The notes below the pieces were generated by a model. The model saw nothing but the letters and a program-made list of their open reading frames with translations, was not told the DNA's origin and made no database searches. A program made the translations under genes and the position numbers. From the NCBI GenBank assembly GCA_965219015.1, contig CBDCNH010000013.1, forward strand, positions 62,001-126,000: a stretch of DNA of 64,000 nt, given 5' to 3'. Below, one piece after another: positions 51,388 to 59,468 of this stretch. Numbering within the stretch: the stretch's first letter is position 1; each line of letters opens with the position of its first letter. Source of the stretch: CBDCNH01 sp965219015. GTDB lineage: Bacteria; Pseudomonadota; Alphaproteobacteria; Rhodobacterales; Rhodobacteraceae.

Positions 51388-52559
51388 GCTCGCACAGTCA
51401 GGCGCGTCTGCGGGCCATGCTTCTGGTCACGCCGCTGATCGTGTTCCTCGGGGTCTTCTTCGTCTGGCCGCTCGTCTCGGTGCTGACCTCGACGATCCGC
51501 AACGAGAGCATCATCGACGCCTTTCCCCGCACCGGCGAGGTGATCGGCGCGTGGACCGGACCCGACATGCCCGACGCGGACGTGCAGGGCGCGCTGATCG
51601 CCGATCTGCAGGCCATCGACCGACGCGCCCTCGGCTCTGCCGTCGGACGACTGAACAGCGTCGTTCCCGGCTTTCGGACCTTGATGTCGACGACGAGCCG
51701 CGCGCTCCGCGAGGCGCCGCAAGCGCCCGATCTCGCCATGATCGACCCGCGCTGGGCGGACCCCCGGTTCTGGCGGGCCATCCAGGCCGGGTCGCGGCGC
51801 TACACCGACCGGAATCTGCTGGCGGCGGTCGATCTGCGGCGAACGCCCGGTGGCGACATCGCGCGGATCCCGCCCGACCGGTCGGCGAACCGCGTGATCC
51901 TGTTCCGCACCTTCGTCATGAGCGCCACGATCACGCTGAGCTGCCTGGTGCTCGGGGTGCCCTATGCGCTGATCGCGGCCTCGTTCGACGGCTGGCGGCG
52001 CAACGCGATGCTGCTGGCCGTGCTCCTGCCGCTCTGGACGTCGCTCCTCGTCCGCACGGCGGCGTGGTACATCCTGCTGCAGGACAACGGGATCGTGAAC
52101 GACACGCTGCTGGGCCTGGGCCTGATCGACCGGCCGCTGCCATTGATCTTCAACAGGTTCGGCGTCGTCGTCGCGATGACGCATGTGCTGCTGCCGTTCA
52201 TGGTGCTCCCCGTGTTCAGCGTCGTCTCGGCGATCCCGAAGTCTCTTCTCCCTGCAGCGGCATCGCTCGGCGCCACGCCGATCCGGGCAATGTGGCGGAT
52301 CCTCCTGCCGCTGACGCTGCCCGGCATCCTCTCGGGCACGCTCCTCGTCTTCATGGTGTCGATCGGCTACTACATCACGCCCGCGCTGGTCGGCGGTTCC
52401 AACGATCAGATGATCTCCGCGACGATCGCGTTCTATGCGCTCGAGACGGCGAACTGGGGCATGGCGGGGGCGCTCGGCCTCGTGCTCCTCGGGGTCACGC
52501 TCGTTCTCTACACAGTCTACGGTCGCCTGGCCCGAACTAGCTCGCCGATGGGGTTCTGA
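51384..52559 (+). CDS. ABC transporter permease (PotB-like) with long periplasmic insert
   Basis: 391 residues, TTG start overlapping the ATPase stop (TTGA). TM1 is at 10-35 (LLVTPLIVFLGVFFVWPLVS). About 130 hydrophilic residues (36-170) follow before the five-helix core, which carries the EAA-type loop SLLPAAASLGATPIRAMWRI. Usual PotB has about 280 residues; the insert is a known variant among alphaproteobacterial amine transporters. Confidence 0.9.
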   Translation: MSSHSQARLRAMLLVTPLIVFLGVFFVWPLVSVLTSTIRNESIIDAFPRTGEVIGAWTGPDMPDADVQGALIADLQAIDRRALGSAVGRLNSVVPGFRTLMSTTSRALREAPQAPDLAMIDPRWADPRFWRAIQAGSRRYTDRNLLAAVDLRRTPGGDIARIPPDRSANRVILFRTFVMSATITLSCLVLGVPYALIAASFDGWRRNAMLLAVLLPLWTSLLVRTAAWYILLQDNGIVNDTLLGLGLIDRPLPLIFNRFGVVVAMTHVLLPFMVLPVFSVVSAIPKSLLPAAASLGATPIRAMWRILLPLTLPGILSGTLLVFMVSIGYYITPALVGGSNDQMISATIAFYALETANWGMAGALGLVLLGVTLVLYTVYGRLARTSSPMGF

Positions 52560-52564
52560 GCGCG

Positions 52565-53341
52565 ATGAGCGTCCTCAAGGCCAGCTTCGCGGTCGCCGTG
52601 GCGCTCTTTCTGGTGCTGCCGCTCCTCGCCATCCTGCCGCTCGCGTTCACCTCCGGCATCTTTCTGAGCTATCCCGTCGAAGGCGTCTCGCTGCGCTGGT
52701 TCGAGGAACTGGGAACGAGCAGCGTCTGGCTGCGCTCGATCGTCAATTCGCTCATCATCGGGGTGTCCGTCACGGCGCTCGCAGTCGCGCTCGGGACGGC
52801 GGCGGCGCTCGGGATGCGGCGGAGCCTCGTGCCGCTCTCGTCGGTGCTGCGAACCGTCTTCCTGCTGCCGATGGTGATTCCCGCCGTCGTTTTGGGCGTG
52901 GGGCTGCAGATCCTGCTGACGCCGCTCGGTCTGGCGAACTCCTATCTCGGCGTCATCTTCTCTCACACGGTCCTCTGCGTGCCCTTCGTCGTCGTGAGCG
53001 TCTCTGCCTCGCTGGCCGGGATGGACAGAAATGTCGAGAAGGCCGCCGAGAGCCTGGGTGCGGCGCCGGTCACGGTGTTCCGCCGCGTGACGATGCCGCT
53101 CGCGGCACCGGGCATCCTGACCGGTGCCGTCTTCTCCTTCGCGACGTCGCTCGACGAGGTGGTCCTCACGCTCTTCGTCGCGGGGCCGAACCAGCGCACC
53201 CTCGCCCGCCAGATGTTCTCCAGCATCCGCGAGAACATCAGCCCGGCCGTCGCGGCGGCGGCCTTCGTGATCGTAATCGGCACGGTGGCGATGGCAGGGC
53301 TGCTGGCCGTCCTGCGCTCACGACGCGGGGCCGCTACCTGA
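52565..53341 (+). CDS. ABC transporter permease (PotC-like)
   Basis: 258 residues with a signal-anchor-like first helix (FAVAVALFLVLPLLAILPLA) and the permease loop VEKAAESLGAAPVTVFRRVT. Completes the PotDABC set, 5 bases after PotB. Last gene of the operon; the tRNA-Arg gene faces it 54 bases further. Confidence 0.92.
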   Translation: MSVLKASFAVAVALFLVLPLLAILPLAFTSGIFLSYPVEGVSLRWFEELGTSSVWLRSIVNSLIIGVSVTALAVALGTAAALGMRRSLVPLSSVLRTVFLLPMVIPAVVLGVGLQILLTPLGLANSYLGVIFSHTVLCVPFVVVSVSASLAGMDRNVEKAAESLGAAPVTVFRRVTMPLAAPGILTGAVFSFATSLDEVVLTLFVAGPNQRTLARQMFSSIRENISPAVAAAAFVIVIGTVAMAGLLAVLRSRRGAAT

Positions 53342-53395
53342 ACGCCGACGAGCGCCGGCGCTCGCTGCATCCGGCCCGGCGGCTTGCCGTCCCAA

Positions 53396-53471
53396 TGGTG
53401 ACCCCGGATGGATTCGAACCATCGACCTGCCGCTTAGGAGGCGGCCGCTCTATCCCCTGAGCTACGGGGCC
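53396..53471 (-). tRNA. tRNA-Arg (anticodon CCU)
   Basis: Complete cloverleaf on the minus strand: acceptor GGCCCCG with CGGGGTC, D arm GCTCAGGGGATAGAGC, anticodon stem GCCGC/GCGGC around loop CTCCTAA (anticodon CCT), T arm GATGG-TTCGAAT-CCATC and encoded CCA. 76 nt. Decodes AGG. Its presence on a replicon with a plasmid-type initiator is unusual. Confidence 0.96.
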
Positions 53472-53572
53472 ATGCACGGCACGTAGCGGCAACGGAGGGC
53501 CGCGCGCAAGCCGCTTCCCGACCCGCGCGATAGGCGCTATGTCACGGGGATGCAGACCCCGATCCCGTCTCG

Positions 53573-54589
53573 TTGACGCGCATCGCCGACATCCCGCCAC
53601 GCCGGCCGCTCACATTGCGCGACGTGTCGGAGGCCTGTGGCGTCAGCGAGATGACGGTGAGCCGCGTCCTCCGCAACCGCGCCGACGTGGCGCCCGCCAC
53701 CCGGGCCCGCGTGATGGAGGCGACCCGCGCGCTCGGCTACGTGCCGAACCGCATCGCCGGCGCGCTGGCGACGAGCCGGGCCACCCTCGTCGCGGTGATC
53801 ATCCCGTCGCTTGGCAATCTCGTGTTCCCCGAGGTGCTCGCGGGCGTGTCGGAGGTGCTGGGCGCGACCGCCCTGCACCCGGTCGTCGGCGTCACCGACT
53901 ACCGCTCGGCCGACGAGGAGGCGGTGCTCTACGACATGCTGTCGTGGCGGCCGGCGGGGGTCATCGTCGCGGGGCTCGAGCACTCGGCAGCCTCGTCGGC
54001 GATGCTCAAGGCCGCAGGGGTGCCGGTGGTCGAGATCATGGACGTGGACGGACCCGCCATCGACGCTGTGGTCGGCATCTCGCACCACCGGGCCGGGCGC
54101 GAGATGGCCGAAGCGATCGTCGCCGCGGGCTACCGCAGGGTCGGATTCCTCGGCCCGCGGTTGCCCGACGATCACCGGTCGCGCAAGCGCCGCGAAGGTT
54201 TCGAGGCGGGGCTGGCCGCGGCGGGGTTCGCGCTCGCCGACCGGGAGTTCTACACCGGCGGGTCGGCCCTGCTGACCGGTCGCGAGATGACACGGGCCAT
54301 CTTGGCGCGCAGCCCCGACCTCGATTTTCTTTATTACGCCAACGACATGATCGGCGCGGGCGGGCTTTTGCACTGCCTTGCCGAGGGTCTCGACGTGCCG
54401 GGCAAGCTCGGTCTCGCGGGGTTCAACGGGCTCGAGCTGCTCGCGGGCCTGCCGTGCCGGCTCGCGACGATGGACGCCTGCCGCCGCGAGATCGGTCGCC
54501 GCGCGGCGGGGCTCGTCGCGTTCCCCGAGCCCGGCGCGCGGGTCGAGCTGATGCCGAAACTCGTGCGCGGCGACACGATCCGCGGATGA
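53573..54589 (+). CDS. LacI-family transcriptional regulator
   Basis: 338 residues from a TTG at 53573. LacI helix-turn-helix and hinge: TLRDVSEACGVSEMTVSRVL, RALGYVPNRIAGALATSR. Ligand-binding domain resembles GntR-type LacI repressors of gluconate use (LGNLVFPEVLAGVSEVLGAT). The stop overlaps the start of the glycosyltransferase, so it is translationally coupled to surface-sugar genes that do not look like its targets. Confidence 0.9.
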   Translation: MTRIADIPPRRPLTLRDVSEACGVSEMTVSRVLRNRADVAPATRARVMEATRALGYVPNRIAGALATSRATLVAVIIPSLGNLVFPEVLAGVSEVLGATALHPVVGVTDYRSADEEAVLYDMLSWRPAGVIVAGLEHSAASSAMLKAAGVPVVEIMDVDGPAIDAVVGISHHRAGREMAEAIVAAGYRRVGFLGPRLPDDHRSRKRREGFEAGLAAAGFALADREFYTGGSALLTGREMTRAILARSPDLDFLYYANDMIGAGGLLHCLAEGLDVPGKLGLAGFNGLELLAGLPCRLATMDACRREIGRRAAGLVAFPEPGARVELMPKLVRGDTIRG

Positions 54590-55368
54590 CCGCGCGCACG
54601 CTCGTCTGCATGAAATGGGGCGGCCTCTTCGGCGCGGAGTACGTGAACGTCCTTGCCAGCGCTGCCGTTCGCCACCTTGCCGAGCCCTGCCGCATCGTCT
54701 GCCTGACCGACGACGACGCCGGGCTCGGCCCCGGCATCGAGGCGCATCCGCTTCCGGACCTGGGGCTGACCCTCGCCGACCGCGCGCGACCCGGCGCCTG
54801 GCAGAAGATCGGGCTCTACCTGCGCGACGTGGCAGGGCTCGAGGGCCGGTGCCTCTTCATCGACCTTGACATGATGATCTGCGGTCCGCTCGACCGCTTC
54901 TTCGAGCTGCCCGCGCCGTTCGTGATGTACGACACCGGCCCCGGCGTGCGCCGCCGCCCGCGCCCCGGCCCGCCCGAGCCTGCGACCGGCATCTTCGCCT
55001 TCGATGCCGGCGCCGAGGCGCAGATCGCCGCGGCCTTCGCGGCCGACCCCGAGGGCGCGATGACGCGGTTCCGCAACGAGCAGGACTTCGTGGCCGCGCA
55101 TGTGCGCGCCTATGCCTTCTGGCCGCCGGGCTGGGTGGTGAGCTTCAAGCGCCATCTCTGCCAGCCGATCGGGCGCGACCTCGTGCTGCCGCCCGACCCG
55201 CCACCGCCCGGTGCCAGCGTGGTCGCCTTCCACGGCGATCCCCGCCCCGCCGACCTCATCCGCCCCGGCCGGCACCGCTGGCGGGTGCTGCCGCACTGGG
55301 GGCGCGGCCAGGTCGGCTGGCTCGCGGACTACTGGCGCTCGAACGGCGGGAGGGTGCCCGATGCCTGA
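54586..55368 (+). CDS. Glycosyltransferase-like protein
   Basis: 260 residues from MTARTLVCMKWGGLFGAEYV. A DxD-type nucleotide-sugar motif is seen in CLFIDLDMMICGPLDRFF and a second conserved block in GIFAFDAGAEAQIAAAF; the start (CMKWGxxxGAEYVNxL) recalls GT32/GT8-like enzymes of alphaproteobacteria. Overlaps both neighbours (LacI by 4, methyltransferase by 8 bases). Confidence 0.75.
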   Translation: MTARTLVCMKWGGLFGAEYVNVLASAAVRHLAEPCRIVCLTDDDAGLGPGIEAHPLPDLGLTLADRARPGAWQKIGLYLRDVAGLEGRCLFIDLDMMICGPLDRFFELPAPFVMYDTGPGVRRRPRPGPPEPATGIFAFDAGAEAQIAAAFAADPEGAMTRFRNEQDFVAAHVRAYAFWPPGWVVSFKRHLCQPIGRDLVLPPDPPPPGASVVAFHGDPRPADLIRPGRHRWRVLPHWGRGQVGWLADYWRSNGGRVPDA

Positions 55369-56038
55369 CTGGCTCGGCGCGCTGCGCGAGCGGCTCAGGC
55401 ACGCCCGGCTCAGGGGGCGCGAACCCGCGGAGGTGTTCGCGGGCTACCACGCGCGCGGCAAGTGGCGCGAGCCCGAGAGCGCTTCGGGCAAGGGCTCGAC
55501 GCTCGCCGCGACGGCCGGGCTGCGCGCGGCGCTGCCGGGGCTTCTCGGCGACCTCGGCGTCACGCGGCTCCTCGACGTGCCCTGTGGCGACTTCAACTGG
55601 ATGGCCCGGGTGGACCTCGCGGGGATCGACTACCACGGCGGCGACATCGTGCCCGCGCTGATCGCGGCGAACGCCGACCGTCACGGCGGCGCGGGGCGGC
55701 GGTTCTCGGTCATCGACCTCATCACGGGCCCCCTGCCGGAGACGGACCTCGTCTTCACCCGCGACTGCCTCGTGCATCTGTCGCACGCCCATGCCCTGCG
55801 GGCCCTGGCCACCATCCGGGCCTCGGGCGCGCGTTGGCTGATGGCGACGACCTATCCGGGTCGCGGCGCGAACCCCGACATCGTGACGGGGCAATGGCGC
55901 GCGCTCGACCTGACTGCGCCGCCCTACGGCCTGCCCGCGCCCGAGCGGATGGTGGCCGAAAGCTACACGGGGCCGGGCGGGGCGGCGGACAAGTGCATGG
56001 GCCTCTGGCGCGTGGCGGACCTTCCGGGAGACGCATGA
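55361..56038 (+). CDS. SAM-dependent methyltransferase
   Basis: 225 residues from MPDWLGALRERLRHARLRGR. SAM-binding motif I LLDVPCGDFNWMARVDLAG, motif II IDYHGGDIVPALI, and DLVFTRDCLVHLSHAHALRA (post I-IV) mark a class I enzyme. Placed between a glycosyltransferase and neuB, it may methylate a surface sugar. Stop overlaps the neuB start. Confidence 0.85.
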   Translation: MPDWLGALRERLRHARLRGREPAEVFAGYHARGKWREPESASGKGSTLAATAGLRAALPGLLGDLGVTRLLDVPCGDFNWMARVDLAGIDYHGGDIVPALIAANADRHGGAGRRFSVIDLITGPLPETDLVFTRDCLVHLSHAHALRALATIRASGARWLMATTYPGRGANPDIVTGQWRALDLTAPPYGLPAPERMVAESYTGPGGAADKCMGLWRVADLPGDA

Positions 56039-57069
56039 TGCAGATCGCGCACCGCAGGATCGGGCCGGAGGAGCCGCCGCTCGTCATCGCCGAGATCGGC
56101 ATCAACCACGGCGGCGACCTCGACGTCGCGCGCGAGATGGTGCGGCTCGCGCGCGACGCGGGCTGCGAATGCGTCAAGCACCAGACGCATTTCGTCGAGG
56201 ACGAGATGACCGACGAGGCGCGCGCGATCTTCCCGCCCAACGCCGACGTGTCGATCTGGGAGGTGATGGCGCGCTGCGCGCTGCCGCCCGGCGACGAGAT
56301 CGCGCTCAAGGCCTACACCGAGAGCCTCGGGATGATCTACATCTCGACGCCGTTCTCGCGGAAGGCCGCGGATTTCCTCGACGGCATTGGCGTGCCCGCG
56401 TTCAAGATCGGCTCGGGCGAGGCGGACCACTTGCCGCTCGTGCGCCACATCGCGCGGCTCGGGCGGCCGGTCATCATGTCCACGGGGATGCAGACGGTCG
56501 CGACGCTGCGGCCCGCGGTGGCGGTGCTCGACGCGGCGGGGCTCGACTACGCGCTCCTCGAATGCACCAACCTCTACCCCTCGCCGCCCGAGATCGTGTC
56601 GCTGGCAGGGATCGACGAGCTCCGCCGCGCCTTTCCCCGCGCGGTGGTCGGGTTCTCGGACCATTCCATCGGCCCGTCGATGGCGCTCGGGGCGGTGGCG
56701 CTCGGGGCCTCGATCGTCGAGCGGCACTACACCGACAGCCGCTATCGGACCGGGCCCGACATCGCCTGCTCGATGGACCCCGCGGAGCTGAAGTTCCTCA
56801 TCGACCGCAGCCGCGAGATCCATGTGGCGGCGCGCAACCCCAAGGCCCGAAGCGCGCCCGAGGAGGCGGTCTACCGCTTCGCGCGCGCCTCGGTGGTGGC
56901 CGACCGCGACCTCGCCGCAGGCCACGTGATCGCGGAGGCCGACATCTGGGCGCGCAGGCCCGGATCGGGCGCGATCCCGGGCTACGAGTTCGACCGCGTG
57001 GTGGGGCGCACGCTCGCGCGGTCCGTCGCGCGCAACACGCAGCTCGCCTGGACCGACTTTCTCGAGTGA
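56035..57069 (+). CDS. neuB: N-acetylneuraminate synthase family protein
   Basis: 344 residues. Condenses a hexosamine derivative (ManNAc or similar) with phosphoenolpyruvate to a nonulosonic acid. NeuB barrel: PPLVIAEIGINHGGDLDVAR, KHQTHFVEDEMTDEAR, PAFKIGSGEADHLPLVRHIA, VVGFSDHSIGPSMALGAVAL. C-terminal SAF/antifreeze-like domain: AGHVIAEADIWARRPGSGAI. ATG at 56035 overlaps the methyltransferase stop; a second ATG follows at once. Confidence 0.93.
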   Translation: MMQIAHRRIGPEEPPLVIAEIGINHGGDLDVAREMVRLARDAGCECVKHQTHFVEDEMTDEARAIFPPNADVSIWEVMARCALPPGDEIALKAYTESLGMIYISTPFSRKAADFLDGIGVPAFKIGSGEADHLPLVRHIARLGRPVIMSTGMQTVATLRPAVAVLDAAGLDYALLECTNLYPSPPEIVSLAGIDELRRAFPRAVVGFSDHSIGPSMALGAVALGASIVERHYTDSRYRTGPDIACSMDPAELKFLIDRSREIHVAARNPKARSAPEEAVYRFARASVVADRDLAAGHVIAEADIWARRPGSGAIPGYEFDRVVGRTLARSVARNTQLAWTDFLE

Positions 57070-57106
57070 GCTTGCCGGGAGGGCCGATCCGCGCCAAGAC
57101 GCCGCA

Positions 57107-58222
57107 ATGCGCCGCCTCCTCTTCGTCACCGGCACCCGCGCCGACTTCGGCAAGCTCGAGCCCCTGGCCCTCGCGGCGGGGGCTGCGGGCTTCGGCGTGG
57201 CGTTCTTCGTGACGGGGATGCACCTCCTCGCGCGCTACGGCATGACGCGCAACGAGGTGCGCCGGGTGCCGGGAGCGGAGGTCCACGAGTTCCTCAACCA
57301 GCGCCCCGGCGACCCGCAGGACACGGTGCTCGCCAAGACCGTGCTCGGGTTCTCGGACTTCGTGGCCGAGGCGCGGCCCGACCTCGTGGTGATCCACGGC
57401 GACCGGGTGGAGGCGCTGGCGGCGGCGCTGGTGGCGGCGACGAACGACGTGCGCTGCGCCCATGTCGAGGGCGGCGAGGTGTCGGGCACCATCGACGAGG
57501 TGTTCCGGCACTGCGCGACGAAGCTCGCCACCGCGCATTTCGTGTCCTCGGAGCGGGCGCGGGCGCGGGTGATGGCGCTGGGCGAGCCCGGCGACACGGT
57601 CCATGCCATCGGCTCGCCCGAGCTTGACACCCATGCGCGGCCCTCGGGCGTGACGCTGGCCGACGTGCGCGCGCGCTACGGCATCCCGGAGGGCGAGTAC
57701 GGCATTGCGGTGTTCCATCCCGTGACCTCGGAGCGCGCGTCGATGGGCGCGCAGGCGGCGGCGTTCTTCGGCGCGCTCGAGGCATCGGGGCGGCGCTTCG
57801 TGGTGATCCTGCCCAACAACGATCCGGGCGCGGAGGCCATCCTCGCGGTGATCGAAGCGCTGCCGGAGCGGTTCCGGCGGCTGCCCTCGATGCGGTTCGC
57901 GTACTTCTCCGAGGCGATGCGGAACGCCGCCGTGATCGTCGGGAACTCGAGCGCCGGGGTGCGCGAGGCGCCGTTCCTCGGCGTGCCGAGCCTCGACGTG
58001 GGCTCGCGGCAGACCAACCGTGCCGAGGCGGCCTCGGTCACGGCGGCCGCGGCGGGTGACGGCGCCGCGATCGCCGCGTTCCTCGCCGCCGAATGGGGCC
58101 GGCGCTATCCGCCGCACGAAGGCTACGGCGCCGGCGGTGCCGCGGCGCGGTTCGTGGCGGTCCTCTCGGACGAGGCGTTCTGGGCGCGGCCGCTGCAGAA
58201 GGCCTTCGCGGATGCCGGGTAG
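57107..58222 (+). CDS. neuC: UDP-N-acetylglucosamine 2-epimerase (hydrolysing)
   Basis: 371 residues. MRRLLFVTGTRADFGKLEPL is the classical NeuC start; VIHGDRVEALAAALVAATND, HVEGGEVSGTIDEVFRH and the uridine-binding VIVGNSSAGVREAPFLGVPS are conserved. Makes ManNAc from UDP-GlcNAc, the NeuB substrate. No neuA (CMP-sialate synthetase) is in the window. Overlaps the next gene by 11 bases. Confidence 0.94.
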   Translation: MRRLLFVTGTRADFGKLEPLALAAGAAGFGVAFFVTGMHLLARYGMTRNEVRRVPGAEVHEFLNQRPGDPQDTVLAKTVLGFSDFVAEARPDLVVIHGDRVEALAAALVAATNDVRCAHVEGGEVSGTIDEVFRHCATKLATAHFVSSERARARVMALGEPGDTVHAIGSPELDTHARPSGVTLADVRARYGIPEGEYGIAVFHPVTSERASMGAQAAAFFGALEASGRRFVVILPNNDPGAEAILAVIEALPERFRRLPSMRFAYFSEAMRNAAVIVGNSSAGVREAPFLGVPSLDVGSRQTNRAEAASVTAAAAGDGAAIAAFLAAEWGRRYPPHEGYGAGGAAARFVAVLSDEAFWARPLQKAFADAG

Positions 58223-59468
58223 GAGCGCGCTCCTGCGGGCCTATCTCGCGGCGACCGCGCTCGCGGCCCCGCTCGCCCGACGGCATCTCGCGCGGCGGCT
58301 CGCGGCGGGGCGCGAGGACCCGGCGCGGTGGCGCGAGAAGCTCGGGCAGCCGTCGCTGCCGCGCCCCGAGGGGCCGCTCGTGTGGATGCACGCGGTCGGC
58401 GTCGGCGAGGTGCTGGCGCTGCCCGGGCTCGCGGCGCGGATGCGGGCGCTCAGGCCGGGGCTCGAGGTGCTCGTCACCTCGTCGTCACGGAGCTCGGCCG
58501 AGGCCGTTGTGCCGAACCTGCCGCAAGGTGCGCGGCACCAGTTCCTGCCGCTCGACTGCCCGGCCTTCGTGCGCCCGTTCCTCGACCACTGGCGGCCGGA
58601 CCTGTCGGTCTGGGCCGAGCGCGACGTGTGGCCGACGCTGATCCTCGCCTCGGAAGCGCGCGGCATCCCGATGGCCTTCGTCAACGGCAAGATCAGCGCG
58701 CCATCGCACCGCCGCAAGCTGCGCGCGCGGGCGGTCTTCGCCGACCTCTTCGCGCGCTTCGCCTTTGTCGCCGTGCAGGACGCGGGCTCCGCGCGGCACC
58801 TCGCGGACTTCGGCGTGCGGGCCGAGGTCACGGGCTCGATGAAGGCCGCCGCCCCGCCGCTCGCGGACCAGCCGGAGCGGCGCGCGGCGCTCCTGCGCGA
58901 GCTCGCCGGCCGGCGCGTGTGGGTCGCGGCCTCGACGCATGCCGAGGACGAGCCGCTGGTCGCGGCGGCGCAGGCGCTGGTGCTGGCCGACGATCCGGGA
59001 GCGGCGCTCGTGGTCGCGCCGCGCGTGCCGGCGCGGGCGGAGGCGGCGCTCGGGCACCTGCGCGCGGCGGGGCTCGACGCGGCGGTCCTCGGGCCCGACA
59101 ACGCGCTCGGCGGACGGCACCAGGCCTACGTCGTGCCGCAAATTGGCCAGCTCGGGCTCTGGTACCGGATCGCCGACGCGGCCTTCGTCGGCGGCTCGAT
59201 GGGACCGGTCGGCGGCCACAACCCCTACGAGGCGGCGCGGCTCGACTGCGCGGTACTGCACGGTCCGAACACGTCGAGCCTCGCCGACGACTACGCGGCC
59301 TTCCATGCCGCCGACGCGGCGCGCGAGGTGGCGACGCCCGAGGCGCTGGCCGCGGCGCTCGCCGATCCCGGGCTCGGCGCGTTGCGGGCGCGGGCAGCGG
59401 CGATCGCGCAGCGCGGCGAGGCGTCGATGGCGGAGGTCGCGGCGCGGCTCGTGGCGCTGATGCCGTGA
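58212..59468 (+). CDS. Kdo-transferase-like glycosyltransferase (GT30), first copy
   Basis: 418 residues from MPGRSALLRAYLAATALAAP, with an N-terminal membrane anchor. GT30 N-domain: WMHAVGVGEVLALPGLAARM, VWAERDVWPTLILASEARGI, FVNGKISAPSHRRKLRARAV; C-domain: FVGGSMGPVGGHNPYEAAR, the CMP-sugar binding end. WaaA adds Kdo to lipid A. A waaA gene beside neuBC, followed by a second homologue, raises the option that it moves a nonulosonic acid. Confidence 0.85.
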   Translation: MPGRSALLRAYLAATALAAPLARRHLARRLAAGREDPARWREKLGQPSLPRPEGPLVWMHAVGVGEVLALPGLAARMRALRPGLEVLVTSSSRSSAEAVVPNLPQGARHQFLPLDCPAFVRPFLDHWRPDLSVWAERDVWPTLILASEARGIPMAFVNGKISAPSHRRKLRARAVFADLFARFAFVAVQDAGSARHLADFGVRAEVTGSMKAAAPPLADQPERRAALLRELAGRRVWVAASTHAEDEPLVAAAQALVLADDPGAALVVAPRVPARAEAALGHLRAAGLDAAVLGPDNALGGRHQAYVVPQIGQLGLWYRIADAAFVGGSMGPVGGHNPYEAARLDCAVLHGPNTSSLADDYAAFHAADAAREVATPEALAAALADPGLGALRARAAAIAQRGEASMAEVAARLVALMP

